Shown: positions 1-9,675, numbered from the stretch's first letter. The stretch: DNA of 64,000 nucleotides from JACRCT01 sp049841135 (GCA_049841135.1 JASGHK010000008.1:1116001-1180000); one strand, 5' to 3'. Numbers and translations are program-made. Notes: generated from the letters alone by a model not told the origin.

Positions 1-230
1 CGCGGGAACCGGCCCAGGTTGAAGGCCCGGGCGAAGTAGAGCGTCTTGGGCCGGTGGTGGCGCCGGAAGATCTCCAGCTCGTCGGCACGGACGAACCTCT
101 CGCCCGTCAGCGGGGCGAACTGAACGGGACAGTGGCCCGCCAGCTCGCCCCGCCGGACCCGCGCCTCGAACTCGTCGAGATCGAGCAGCTCCTCGCCCGA
201 CTCGTTGCGGATGCGGATGACTGGCGCCAA
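1..230 (-). CDS. N-terminal fragment of a probable membrane protein, rhomboid-like (partial)
   Basis: The reading frame runs off the left edge, leaving about 76 codons. The best start is a TTG at 230 with GGGAG just upstream; no in-frame ATG is available. The visible protein is acidic and basic, without a signal peptide, and ends in the stretch ELEIFRRHHRPKTLYFARAF. From memory this resembles the cytoplasmic leader before the first helix of myxobacterial rhomboid-family intramembrane serine proteases. No catalytic residues are inside the window, so the family call is weak. It is divergent from the FHA gene that follows. Confidence 0.4.
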   Translation of the reverse strand, partial: MAPVIRIRNESGEELLDLDEFEARVRRGELAGHCPVQFAPLTGERFVRADELEIFRRHHRPKTLYFARAFNLGRFP

Positions 231-410
231 GGGCTCTCCCGCCTGACTTCTGGCGAATCTTGCAGGCCGTTCGCAGGGTTCGGCAGGTCCCGGCTGGGTG
301 ACCGATGCCTGGGCCCTAACCCGCCAGATACGCTGCCATATTGCCGGAAGCGCCCTCGTTGAGGCAGGATTTCGGCTCGGATTGCAGCCAGGGGCAGTCG
401 TGGAGGCCGG

Positions 411-2202
411 ATGAAGCTCATCATCGAGGACGACGAGGGGCGAAAGACAGTAGTCCCCATCGTTCGCGAAGATGTCGAGATCACCATCGGTCGGCAGGAG
501 GGGAACACCATCCGCCTGACCGAGCGGAACGTGTCTCGCAAGCACGCCAAGCTGGCGCGCAAGAGCGGCATGGTCTCCATCGAGGACCTGGGTTCCTTCA
601 ACGGCATCAAGGTCAACGGCGACCGCATCCAGGGCGTCTTCCAGCTCAAGGAAGGCGACCTGGTCCAGATCGGCGACTACGACCTGGCCATCCAGAGCGA
701 GGAGCAGAAGGCGCCCGTCAGCCCTGCCGCCCAGAACGCCGCCAGCGCTCCCACCCAGCAGGAGATGGTCGCCTCGGAGAGTGAAGGCGCGACCCAGCAG
801 ACCGACTTGCCGGAGGGCGAGGAGAGCACCCTCCCCTCGGCCAAGAAGCATGACTCCACCTCCGTCATCAGCGGCAGCCAGCTCCGCGCCACCAAGACCC
901 GGAAGGTCGTCGACATCCCGGCTGAAGAGGCCCCGCGCCTCCTGCTGACCTCGACCAATCTCGCCGGCCGCGAGTACGCCTGCATCCGCAGCGAGCTGAA
1001 GATCGGCCGGACCGACGACAACGACATCGCCATCGACCACCGCTCCATCTCCCGCAACCACTGCAAGGTGGTCCGCGAGGAGACAGGCGAGTGGAAGGTC
1101 CTCGACCTGCAGTCCGCCAATGGCGTGAAGGTCAACGGCGAGCAGTATGCCGAGTGCGTCCTCAAGCCGGGCGACGTGCTCGAGCTGGGCCACCTGCGGT
1201 TCAAGTTCCTGGCTCCCGGCGAGGAAGCGCCATCGCTCTCCGATACTCCGGCGGGCGGTGTGGAGGCACCGAAGAAGTCGAAGATGCTTCCCATCGCGGT
1301 AGGCATCGGTTTCATCGTCGCCGCCGGCGGCGCCGTCGGCGGCTGGTACTTCATGACCCACCGCAATCCTCCGGTGGGAGTGACGGACAAGGACCCGGTC
1401 CCGCTGCCGAACCCGGACGGCGCCAAGTCCGACAAGCCGGACCAGCCCAAGCTCCCGGACCAGCCCGACAAGGGCGCGACCGCCCCGGACAAGGCACAAG
1501 ACCAGCCCAAGCCCGACCAGCCCGACAAGCCCGAATTGCCCCCCGTGGACCCGAAGGTCGCCAAGGCGTTCGAAGAGGGCAAGGATCTGCTGTCGAAGGC
1601 TCAGTGGGCCAAGGCCGAGAAGAAGCTGGCGCGCGCCAAGGACTACGGCGTCGACGAGGCGGCCCCGCTGCTCGAGAAGGCGCGGATGGAGATGGAGGCC
1701 GAGAAGTCGCTGGCCGATGCCGAGAAGCGGTTCAAGGCCTCGGACCTGGCAGGGGCCAAGGCCGCTGCGGCTGCGGTGCCGGCAGAGAGCACGGTCGCGG
1801 CCAAGGCCAAGGCGCTGGCGGCTCAGATTGCCACGGCCGAGGAAAAGGCGGCCAAGGTCGCCGAGTCGGCGACCGCGAGGCAGACCCAGGAGAAGAAGGC
1901 CGCGGCCGAGGAGCAGTTCAACCAGGGCATGAGCCTGTTCTCCGAGCGCAAGTACAAGGAAGCCGCGGACTTCTTCGTCAAGGCCATCCAGCTCGACCCA
2001 GGCCACGCCCAGGCCCACATGTACCTCGGGACCTGCTACGCCAAGACCAACCGCTTTGACGAGGGTGCCGCCGAGTACGAGGAGTTCATCCACCTCGCGC
2101 CCACGGACAAGATGGTCCCCAGGGTCATCGAGAATCCTCAAGCCCTACTACGCGAAGAACCCGAACCGGCGCCCACGCTACCCGCTTCCCGCGACGCCGT
2201 AG
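411..2202 (+). CDS. Double FHA domain, transmembrane, TPR protein (one frame break)
   Basis: Predicted 596 aa after repair. Two forkhead-associated domains lie at about residues 1-90 and 175-275, each with the phosphothreonine-binding signature (GR at 27-28, then SRKH, then FNGIKVNG; GR at about 198, then SRNH, then ANGVKVNG). A transmembrane helix follows at about 292-313. Next come a Pro/Asp/Lys-rich linker, a helical Ala/Lys/Glu region and TPR repeats from about 497 to 565. The TPRs would lie outside the inner membrane and the FHA domains in the cytoplasm. The ATG has GGAGG six bases upstream. One extra A near 2133 (GAG-A-ATC) throws the end out of frame; removing it gives a short natural C-terminus ending at TAG 2200-2202. 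FHA domains read Ser/Thr kinase output, and two kinases are encoded in this window. Confidence 0.85.
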
Positions 2203-2250
2203 AGACGCTGACGCTGGTCCTGCAGGGGGGACAGACAGGAGCGAGCCCCC

Positions 2251-2902
2251 ATGCCGTCGGAGGAGTCTGCCGACCTCGAGCTCGAAGCACCACGCCCACG
2301 CCCTGGTTCTTCGCTTCGGATCCTGATCGTCGACGACGAGCAGGACCTCATCGATTACCTCTCGCTGCTGCTCTCGCGCGAGGGGTTCGAGGTCGCCGGG
2401 GTGACCGACCCGGCCAAGGTCGTCGACACGCTCAAGGCCCAGGAGTACCACCTCGTCATCCTCGACATGATGATGCCGGGAATGAGTGGGACCGAGGTCC
2501 TCGAGCAGAATCCGCAAACACGACCGGGATATCGCGGTCATCGTCTCGACCGCCTACCCCAACGTCGACACTGCGATCGCGTCGCTCAAGCACCAGGCCT
2601 CCGACTACGTGCGCAAGCCGTTCGAGCCCGACGCCTTCCTGGCGACCGTCCATGCGGCCCTGGCGCGAAAGGGCCTGACCGTCGATCCCGAGGCACGGCT
2701 GCACCAGGCCATCGGCGAAGCCATCCGGGGGGCGCGCAAGAACCAGGACCTCACGCTCAAGCAGCTGGCGCGGCGTACCGGGCTCTCCGTCTCCCTGCTC
2801 TCGCAGATCGAGCGGGCGGAGTCCTCGGCTTCCATCTCGTCGCTCTACCGAATCGCCAGCGCGCTGGGCCTCAAGATGGCCGAGCTCTTCGGCGGTCACT
2901 AG
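2251..2902 (+). CDS. Response regulator with C-terminal Cro/C1-type HTH (one frame break)
   Basis: Predicted 216 aa after repair. A receiver domain covers about residues 20-135. It has the acidic pair (VDDEQD), the phospho-acceptor Asp in VILDMMMPG, and the conserved Lys in YVRKPF. The C-terminal 65 residues form an XRE/Cro-C1 helix-turn-helix (TLKQLARRTGLSVSLLSQIE) rather than the usual OmpR, NarL or Fis domain. The two halves lie in different frames, joined by one extra A near 2509 (CAG-A-ATCC). The ATG follows a purine-rich stretch. It lies 48 bases after the FHA gene, likely in one transcript. It is presumably a DNA-binding output protein; no cognate kinase is adjacent. Convergent with the barrel gene, 7 bases away. 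Confidence 0.85.
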
Positions 2903-2909
2903 CCGCTCT

Positions 2910-4031
2910 CTACAGCCGCAGCGTCACGCCCAGGAAGGCCGTGTGCCGCCACCACGTCGTCGGCAACGACGATGACGGCGGCAGCTCGGTCCAGTAGGTC
3001 GCGTAGCGCAGCTCGAGGTCGACCTCGTCGGTGATGGCCAAGCCGACCTTCGCGCCTACCGAGCTAAAGGAGTCGTCGTCGAGCAGCTCGATGTTCCGCG
3101 AGAGAAAGATCCCGTCCGGGTAGCTGCTGAATTGGTAGGCAGCCAGCAAACCGGCGTAGAGCCGCCACGGCAACTTCGCAGAGACCGCGGCGAACGCTCG
3201 ATGCCGCTCGCTCGCCTCGCCGTAGCTCGTCGAGTTGATCCGCACGTACGAGTAGCCCGCCTGCACCGCCACCGGGCCGCGGAAGGAGTAGGAGAGCTGT
3301 CCGCCGAATTGCGCGTCTCGCCGCTTCACCACCGGGTACCCGTCCCTGCCGTTGGCGAACTCCGAGCTTCCTTCATAGCGCGAGAAACCGTTGTAGTACG
3401 GCAGCACCCCGAAGAGCGCGAGAGCCAGCGTGTGGCGCCGCGCCGGCTGCCAGCGCAGCATCGCCGAGCCCTGCGGACCCGCCCAGTCGTACGCCTTGTT
3501 GGCGTCCACCGAGGTGTCGGAGATCTCCACAGGCTCATTCGCGTACGCGGGGGGGTAGAGGAACCCGCGCGCTCCGCCCGCCAACCGCAGGTTCAACGCC
3601 TTCACCAGCGCGATGTCGACGAAGAGGTCCGCCCCAAGGTCCGCGTAGTCTCGCGTACCCGCCCTCGAGACCCACCACTTCCCCGAAGCCTCTGCCCCCA
3701 ACATCACCCGGCCCAGGTTGACCGCCCAGTCCAACGCCACCTGCTGGACCGCGAGGTCCTCGCCCTCGCTCAAGAAGAACTTGCGCAAGCCGAGGTCATA
3801 GCGCCCGGAGACCTGCTGGCCTTCGCCGAAGCCGACCTTGACCCTTCCGGTGGCCGACAACCCGAGGAATCCGTCCAAGACGGACGCGTCGCTCGTGAGC
3901 GTCTTGGAAGGGTTGGTGTCCAAGCCCGGACCGAACGAGGCCGTCAGCGAGCCCTGGAGCGGCGCAGCCTTCGCGGGGAGGGCAACGAACTGCGCCGCCA
4001 GGAACGCGGCGATGGCAAATGGCACACGCAC
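2910..4031 (-). CDS. Secreted outer-membrane beta-barrel-like protein
   Basis: 373 aa with a clear signal peptide (hydrophobic stretch ending LPAKA-AP near residue 23). The mature part alternates aromatic, hydrophobic and small residues in many short strands. Examples are VSGRYDLGLRKF, LALALFGVLPYY and FGGQLSYSFRG. It ends in FLGVTLRL, compatible with the terminal strand signal read by the BAM machinery. This is the pattern of an outer-membrane barrel, perhaps of the DUF/OprB-less 'hypothetical beta-barrel' type common in myxobacteria. I do not recognise a specific family or substrate. Single gene, with its promoter in 4032-4221 shared with the pilin operon. Confidence 0.6.
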   Translation of the reverse strand: MRVPFAIAAFLAAQFVALPAKAAPLQGSLTASFGPGLDTNPSKTLTSDASVLDGFLGLSATGRVKVGFGEGQQVSGRYDLGLRKFFLSEGEDLAVQQVALDWAVNLGRVMLGAEASGKWWVSRAGTRDYADLGADLFVDIALVKALNLRLAGGARGFLYPPAYANEPVEISDTSVDANKAYDWAGPQGSAMLRWQPARRHTLALALFGVLPYYNGFSRYEGSSEFANGRDGYPVVKRRDAQFGGQLSYSFRGPVAVQAGYSYVRINSTSYGEASERHRAFAAVSAKLPWRLYAGLLAAYQFSSYPDGIFLSRNIELLDDDSFSSVGAKVGLAITDEVDLELRYATYWTELPPSSSLPTTWWRHTAFLGVTLRL

Positions 4032-4162
4032 GGAAATGGTCGAGGGACGGGGATGTTATTCGCCCAGGCCGGGCGGGTCCACGCCCGCCACATTCCGCTG
4101 CCTTTTCGCGTGGTTGAGGTTTGCGTCCACTCGACCGATGCGGTGCGTCTTCACGCGCCGAC

Positions 4163-4168
4163 TATACT
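4163..4168 (+). promoter_or_regulatory. Candidate -10 box (TATACT) for the pilin operon
   Basis: TATACT matches the sigma-70 -10 consensus at five of six positions in an otherwise GC-rich 190-base divergent gap, 54 bases before the TadE start. No good -35 is seen 16-18 bases upstream (sequence GCGGTG), so an activator or another sigma factor may be needed. Only the -10 supports this call. Confidence 0.3.
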
Positions 4169-4221
4169 CGACCCTGGTCTTCTCTTAGCTGGGCCCAGGC
4201 GGCCAGCGGAGGTCGCGTCTC

Positions 4222-5161
4222 ATGCGATGGTACCGACGGTTGAGCCGAGGTGAAGAGCGGGGCCAGGCAGCGGTCGAGACTGCCATCATCGCTCCTCTCT
4301 TCGTCTTCACCATGATGGGGCTCATCCAGTTCACGCTGCTCTACCAGGCGCGCGCCCTGCTCAAGTACGCGGCGTACCGGGCAGCGCGTGCTGGCGCTCT
4401 GATGAACGCCTGCGATACCCCGATGCGAACGGCGGCGCTGAACGTGTTGCTGCCCGTCATCGCGCTCAAGGACGCCTACAACCCGACCCGCGACCTGTCG
4501 AAGCTACGGCCAGTCGCTGATCAAGACGAAGGTCATGAATCGCTACTGGGACGCGCCGATGGTGAAGATCTTCGACGTCACCATCTGCGGTCCCATCAAG
4601 TCTTGGGTCGGCGGAGGAAACGCCTACCATCCCGGCAAGGACGAGTCCGAAGTCGACTTCGACGACCCCTTCAACACCCCGGGGACCATGAAGGACGGCG
4701 GCCTCATCGGCGTCGGAGGCGGAGACTCCGCCATGGCCAAGGGGTTCGAGCGCACGCGCCTGCGGATTCAGGTCCGGCTCAACCAGAAGCTCATCATCCC
4801 GCTGGCCAACTGGGTCATCTTCCGCTCCTGGATGGGCATGGGCACCAACAAGCTCATTCGCATGGGCGACAAGAACGCCTGGGACTTCAAGGGCGCCTCC
4901 AAGAACAAGCGGCTCCAGTACGACATTGGCTACAAGGAGAAGGAAGGGGGAAAGGTCCGCTGGAGCAACGACAAGGCGCCCGACCCGGTCAAGACCAACT
5001 CGAACAACCTCTGGCTCGCGGCGGTGGGGCTCAAGCGCTACTTCATCCCGCTCTACGCCAATTACGGCTTCCGGATGCAATCCAACTTCTACTTGTCGGA
5101 GTGCCCGCTCCCCGAAAAGAACGAGTGCTTCCACTACAAGTCGGACGACCCCAACCCGTAG
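4222..5161 (+). CDS. TadE-like minor pilin (one frame break)
   Basis: Predicted 312 aa after repair. The N-terminus carries a prepilin-peptidase site: basic leader, then G14 followed by QAAVETAIIAPLFVF, with Glu at +5 of the mature protein and a long hydrophobic helix. This is the TadE class of Tad/Flp pilus pseudopilins. The remaining 270 residues form a soluble, Cys-poor domain rich in Lys, Asp and Trp. One extra C at 4504 (AAG-C-TAC) splits the gene; both halves are otherwise open and share style. RBS GGAGG lies about ten bases before the ATG. It is first in a run of seven closely spaced genes. It likely helps Flp pilus assembly outside the inner membrane. Confidence 0.75.
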
Positions 5162-5175
5162 CCAGCGAGAACGCC

Positions 5176-6816
5176 ATGCGAAAGCTCTCTCGGAACCTCG
5201 AGCGGCGCCCTACGGGACAGGTCATCCTGCTGGGCTCGGTCTTCATCCTCCTGCTCTCCTTCGCCCTGATGATGGTCTTGACCGTCAGCTGGGCGACCCA
5301 CGAGCGAATCCGCATCCAGCACGCCGCCGACGCGCAGGCGTACTCGCAGGCGGTGCAGACCGCTCGCGCCTTCAATTACATGGCCTACTCCAATCGTGCC
5401 GCGGCTGGCGCGTTGGTCTCGATGGCGGTGCTCTCCTCCTACGAGAGCGAGGCCTCGGCTGCGGTCGACCTCTGGTGGTCGCACGGCGTCATCAACATCG
5501 TCGCCATGGGCTGTGAGTTCGGCATCTGCTGCAGCTGCCCGTGGGGCCTGTGCTGCAAGCTGAACCACTGCTGGCACGCGTTCGAGGATCTCTGGACTGC
5601 CATCGAGTTCTTCACGTCTGCCGGGGACATCGCCGACGACGTGAAGGAGCTCGACTCGCCGTTCAAGAAGGCGATGGACGGGTTCCAGCAGATGGTCCAG
5701 ACCATCAAGTACTGGAACTTCGCGACGCTCGGGGGGCTCTCTGGGCAGGTCTTCATGAGCGGAGGCGTCGCCGACCTCGACGACTACAACCTCCCCGCCC
5801 ACAAGAACGGCAAGGGCGAGACGATTGGCATGGTCAACGCCATCAACACCAGCGCCATCTTCGGCTCGGTCAACATGAAGGACGCCACCAACGACGAGCG
5901 CAAGCACAAGGACATGACCGAGGTGGCCAACGCCTCGCGCGGAGGCTGGACGCGTGGCCGCAACTGGGGCCTGGAAGCGCCCGTCATTCTGGCGCCGCTG
6001 AGCATGAAGATTCACGATGAGGACGGCGGCTGGTGGGTGCAGGCCCAGATCGGCTGGGGGCTCGGTGGCAAGGCCGGCATCACCGAGGACGGCGACCTGG
6101 GGCCTTCGAGCGACATCAAGGGCGACGGCATCAAGAGCCGGGACTTCTGGTACCAGGTCGGGATGTGCCAGCACAATTGCTGCGGCAACGCCAATGGCGA
6201 ACCAGGCATCTGGCCCATCTCGCTGGGCTGGGGCTGGTTCATGCCCGCGGTCGTCTACACCTCCTCCGACGGCGGGGAGCACGACAGCAACATGATCGAA
6301 GGGCCGCATGACACCGACAACCATGACCTCGATGTCGACCAGGCCTTCACCGTCTACTCGATCAAGATGCCCGACGACGTCGAGCCCGAGGCGCCGTACA
6401 AGCAGCCGGCCATCTTCGCCGCCGTCAAGCAGCACCTGAGCGTCAACGAGAATGGCGGCGAGCAGCCTTGGATGATCACCCGCTCCGGCACCCAGAAGCC
6501 CAAGCTGGTCGGAGAGCAGCAGGATCTCAACTTCAAGGGTGGCGAAGCCAACGGCGGGGGCGACGACACCGACCTGGCCTTTGCCATGGCCAAGGCGCTC
6601 GTCTACTACCACCGTCCCGGCGACTGGCGTGAACCGCCCTCTTTCTGGAATCCTTTCTGGCGCGCCAAGCTGCACCCGTTCACCCGTGGGGAGGCGGCGT
6701 TGGTTGCGGGGGCCACGGGCCACAGCAACACCCTGCAACTCGTCGGGGCGGGCGCCATCGTCGGTAGTGGCCTCAACTTCTCGTCCGGCTCGCAGGTGTG
6801 GCAGGACAACCACTAA
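5176..6816 (+). CDS. TadG-like pilus assembly protein
   Basis: 546 aa. The N-terminus has a basic leader and G14-QVILLGSVFILLLSF, a TadE/G-type hydrophobic helix without the mature Glu5 of true pilins, as in TadG-like proteins (PF13400 style). The large C-terminal part is periplasmic and unusually Cys/Trp-rich near residues 112-140 (FGICCSCPWGLCCKLNHCWH). It recalls no enzyme family. Start ATG with GAGAACG upstream, 14 bases after the preceding stop. By its position between two TadE-like genes it probably belongs to a pilus-tip or assembly complex. Confidence 0.65.
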   Translation: MRKLSRNLERRPTGQVILLGSVFILLLSFALMMVLTVSWATHERIRIQHAADAQAYSQAVQTARAFNYMAYSNRAAAGALVSMAVLSSYESEASAAVDLWWSHGVINIVAMGCEFGICCSCPWGLCCKLNHCWHAFEDLWTAIEFFTSAGDIADDVKELDSPFKKAMDGFQQMVQTIKYWNFATLGGLSGQVFMSGGVADLDDYNLPAHKNGKGETIGMVNAINTSAIFGSVNMKDATNDERKHKDMTEVANASRGGWTRGRNWGLEAPVILAPLSMKIHDEDGGWWVQAQIGWGLGGKAGITEDGDLGPSSDIKGDGIKSRDFWYQVGMCQHNCCGNANGEPGIWPISLGWGWFMPAVVYTSSDGGEHDSNMIEGPHDTDNHDLDVDQAFTVYSIKMPDDVEPEAPYKQPAIFAAVKQHLSVNENGGEQPWMITRSGTQKPKLVGEQQDLNFKGGEANGGGDDTDLAFAMAKALVYYHRPGDWREPPSFWNPFWRAKLHPFTRGEAALVAGATGHSNTLQLVGAGAIVGSGLNFSSGSQVWQDNH

Positions 6817-6827
6817 CGGAGGTGGAC

Positions 6828-7965
6828 ATGCGTACGAACTTCTTCCGTCAGTGGAAGCGAGAGGAAGGCGGGGCGGCGGCCGAGTTCGCGGTGCTGATCT
6901 TCGTCCTCGGACCGCTGTGGATGTTCACGATGTTCGCCAGCGACGCCGTCCAGCACCTGATGGACGTGCAAGAGGCGGTCATCACCACCACCTGGGACCT
7001 GTCCCAGGTTCAGTACGGCGGCATCGATGACCCCGACATCGATGGAGCGGTGAAGATGAGCCGCCTCCAGTTCGCGGACCACGACTCCTCGTTCCTCAAC
7101 GAGCAGAAGATCCAGGGTGGCAAGTTCAGCGGCGACGCCCATCACGTCAACGCCTTCGCCCACACCTGCTGGTGCAACAACAACGGCGAGGGCTGCGACA
7201 ACGGGATGACCGAGCACGAGGACCGTTCGTCGTCTCACCAGGTCTATTGCCGAAAGACCGACAAGGACCCCTACGTCCTCTCGACCATGACCTTCCACGA
7301 GAAGTTCAACAAGGGCGCGGTCTACGAGTGTTCGGCCAAGGGCTGGCTCTTCAACTTCGCGCTGCCGGAGAAGTTCGTCGGCGGCATCCCCGGCAACGAG
7401 CGCATCCCCTTGTTCAGCAAGCGGAAGCAGACCGGTGACAGCGCGCACGTCTCGGGGAGCTCGGCTTCGACGGCTGACCTCCTCCTGCGCGAGCACGCGG
7501 CCATCCTCACCGACCCGTGGGCCATCACCGAGCTCAAGGACCTCGATCCCGGCTCGGACCACAAGGTCCCCTCGGTCAACGCTGGCGACACCAACAGCCG
7601 GTACTACGAGCGTGCCCAGTGGCAGTTCTACCTGGGTGGTACGTGGTTCCTGCAGCCGAGCATCAACACGGCAAACTTCGCCGTCAAAGCCTTCAGCAAC
7701 AACATTCTGATCTGCCCGTCGATCCCGCCGCTGCCACTCTACGGCTGGAGGCTCGGTGGGCCTCGAGAACCCTCTCGGCTTGTGGATGAACGTCCAGTTT
7801 CCCGACAACCCCGCTTGCACCGACGGCTCGGGCTGCGCCGACCAGTTCAAGGACAGCGACCAGGACGACGATTTCTACACGACGCCTCTGCTCGACGGCA
7901 GCGCTGCCCGCAAGGCCTACGAGAAGCGCGGCTCCTACTACTTGGGCCGCAATCGGAACAACTAG
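6828..7965 (+). CDS. Second TadE-like minor pilin (one frame break)
   Basis: Predicted 378 aa after repair. Leader REEG followed by GAAAEFAVLIFVLGPLWMF gives a prepilin cleavage site after G14, with Glu at mature position 5 and a hydrophobic helix. This again fits the TadE family. The rest is soluble, with scattered Cys (CWCNNNGEGCDNG; CADQF). An extra G near 7750 (GAG-G-CTC) shifts the frame. After removal the tail continues through GLENPLGLWMNVQFPDNPAC to a stop at 7963-7965. The ATG is 11 bases after the TadG-like stop with GGAGGTGG as RBS, so the two are co-translated. Confidence 0.7.
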
Positions 7966-7976
7966 AAGGGTTGGCG

Positions 7977-8825
7977 ATGCGGGTGTTCCCGGCATTCTCG
8001 CAATGGGCAACGGCGGCGGCAGCGGTCGCGCTGTTGGCCGCTGTCCCCGCTTCGGCTGCCTCCGCGCCCGCCCCGAAGCAGAGCGATGCCAAGCCCTACG
8101 GTCCTGGCCCGCTCTCGGCAGCCCGCCCGCCGACCGACCCTGCGGCCTATGACCAGGCGCTGGAGCGCATCCGCAAGATGCCGCCCGAGGAGGCCTTCGG
8201 CTTCGCGGCGTTCGACAACGAGCTCCCGGTGGAGAACCTGGGCCGGCAGACGCAGCCAGGGACCATCCGGATGGCCTCGCTGACCCTCAAGGTCAAGCCG
8301 GAGCTGGCTTTCGAGAACTACCGCATCGGTCTGTCACAGAAGTACCTGCCCATCTTCCAGGGGCGCATGGGGCGCAATGCTGCCTACCTCAGCTTCCGCG
8401 ACCCTGCGGACGGATTCATGCGGACCGTGACGGTCAGCGGGGTGGACCAGACGATCGTCCTCGTCGCGATCAGCGACCCGGACCGGCTGCTCAACCGCCC
8501 GCCGCCCACCCCAGACCATGCTCCCGTCGACTGGCCGCTGCCTCCCTTGCTCGGCACTCCGGCCGACCTGGAGACCGTCGATCTCGGTGTCTACCAACGG
8601 ACCCGCTCCATCCAGGTTGCGTGCAGCGACTCGGCGGGGCCGTTGTCGTTCTTCGACACCCACCTGCCGGAGAAGGGCTGGCTGCCCGACAAGTCCAGCA
8701 GGCACGTCGGCCGTGAATCGAGCACCGAGGACTTCCGTCGGGGAGACGAGGTCTGCGCTGTCGTTTCCACGTTCAGGACTGGCGAGCCCTGTGCCCTGAG
8801 CATCATCTGTACCGCGAGGAAATGA
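7977..8825 (+). CDS. Secreted protein of unknown function in the pilin operon
   Basis: 282 aa with a signal peptide (hydrophobic run AAAAVALLAAVPASAAS). I do not recognise the fold. The mature part starts with a Pro/Ala-rich segment and then has two mixed alpha/beta halves of about 100 residues. The second half contains two Cys (VACSDSAG, EPCALSIICTARK). It overlaps the next gene by four bases (ATGA), and the preceding stop is 11 bases away, so it is translated with the pilin genes. A periplasmic or surface role in pilus assembly is an inference from context only. Confidence 0.6.
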   Translation: MRVFPAFSQWATAAAAVALLAAVPASAASAPAPKQSDAKPYGPGPLSAARPPTDPAAYDQALERIRKMPPEEAFGFAAFDNELPVENLGRQTQPGTIRMASLTLKVKPELAFENYRIGLSQKYLPIFQGRMGRNAAYLSFRDPADGFMRTVTVSGVDQTIVLVAISDPDRLLNRPPPTPDHAPVDWPLPPLLGTPADLETVDLGVYQRTRSIQVACSDSAGPLSFFDTHLPEKGWLPDKSSRHVGRESSTEDFRRGDEVCAVVSTFRTGEPCALSIICTARK

Positions 8826-9136
8826 GCATGTGGTCGAGCCTACTCATCCTGATGCTGCTGACCGGCAAGCCTCACGGCCAGAAGGACCTCGACAAGGCCA
8901 AGAACTTCGACTGCGCACCGAAGATCGAGAAGGCTGAGAAGAGCTGCAACAAGCGGTGCAACAAGAAGAAGGGGAAGGAAAAGGCGGTCTGCCAGGACAC
9001 GTGCGCCGAAGGCGTTCAGGCCATCAAGGACGCGTGCAAGGAGATCGCGAAGAACAAGGGCCGCATGGGGCAAGGCGGCGGCCAGGGCAGCGGTGGCGGT
9101 GGCTCCGGCGGCTCCGAATCCGAGGACGTGCACTAG
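8822..9136 (+). CDS. Small secreted protein with regularly spaced cysteines
   Basis: 104 aa with a short hydrophobic N-terminus (WSSLLILMLLTG) that may act as a signal peptide. The mature core has exactly six Cys spaced C-x10-C-x3-C-x10-C-x3-C-x10-C on a Lys/Glu-rich helical background. A Gly/Ser tail and an acidic end (ESEDVH) follow. Such spacing suggests a helical hairpin pinned by disulfides, in principle like twin-CX3C proteins, but no homology is claimed. The start ATG overlaps the previous stop (ATGA). A start two codons later is also possible. Confidence 0.6.
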   Translation: MSMWSSLLILMLLTGKPHGQKDLDKAKNFDCAPKIEKAEKSCNKRCNKKKGKEKAVCQDTCAEGVQAIKDACKEIAKNKGRMGQGGGQGSGGGGSGGSESEDVH

Positions 9137-9147
9137 AGGGTGAAGCC

Positions 9148-9366
9148 ATGACCAAGACCCAGCTCAAGACTCAGCTTTCCCGGCTGGCCGCGTACCTTCT
9201 GAGTGAGGACGGCCAGGGCATGACGGAGTACGCCTCGATCAGCTCGATCCTCGTCGTCACCACCATCCTTGCGGTCGGTGGCACGCCCGTTTTCCAGGGG
9301 TTCATGAAGGCCTACCAGGACTACATGACCTCCATCTTCTACGTTCTGACCATCGCCTTCCCCTAA
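9148..9366 (+). CDS. Flp-type pilin
   Basis: 72 aa. A short basic leader ends at G22, then QGMTEYASISSILVVTTILA. The mature protein thus has Glu5-Tyr6, the hallmark of Flp/Tad major pilins, followed by a hydrophobic helix and a 30-residue tail. Length and layout fit the family. The ATG is preceded by GAGGGTGAAG, 11 bases after the previous stop. It is the only true Flp pilin seen in the window. The motor, secretin and prepilin peptidase genes (tadA, tadB/C, rcpA, tadV) are absent here and must lie elsewhere. Confidence 0.75.
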   Translation: MTKTQLKTQLSRLAAYLLSEDGQGMTEYASISSILVVTTILAVGGTPVFQGFMKAYQDYMTSIFYVLTIAFP

Positions 9367-9384
9367 GCAGACGAAGACCGGCCC

Positions 9385-9675
9385 ATGCTCACCCTCGCGA
9401 CCGCACTGCTGGCTTTGACGCTCACCGAGCAGCCCTCCAAGGCCAACGTCGACCCCCGCATCAAGGAGATGGCGAAGGAGCAGCAGCGACTCGAGGAGCG
9501 GTACGTCGACAAGAAGCACCACCGCAAGAACGAGAAAGCCCTGTGCGGAGAGGGCTGCAAGCAAGTGGTGGGCTTGTGCATGTCGAACTGCCGCGGGGCA
9601 AAGCCCTGCAAGGACAACTGCACCAACACCGTCGAGAAGAGCTGCATGAAGGGCTGCGCCACCAAGAACAAGTAG
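9385..9675 (+). CDS. Small secreted protein with four CX3C modules
   Basis: 96 aa. The first 20 residues (LTLATALLALTLTEQPSKA) look like a signal peptide. After a charged helix the C-terminal 45 residues contain eight Cys arranged as four C-x3-C pairs (CGEGC, CMSNC, CKDNC, CMKGC), separated by 6, 5 and 7 residues. The composition (Lys/Asn-rich, Cys-paired) matches the other small protein two genes upstream, so the two may be distant paralogues. Partner or metal is unknown. It is last in the pilin run, 18 bases after the Flp gene. Confidence 0.55.
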   Translation: MLTLATALLALTLTEQPSKANVDPRIKEMAKEQQRLEERYVDKKHHRKNEKALCGEGCKQVVGLCMSNCRGAKPCKDNCTNTVEKSCMKGCATKNK

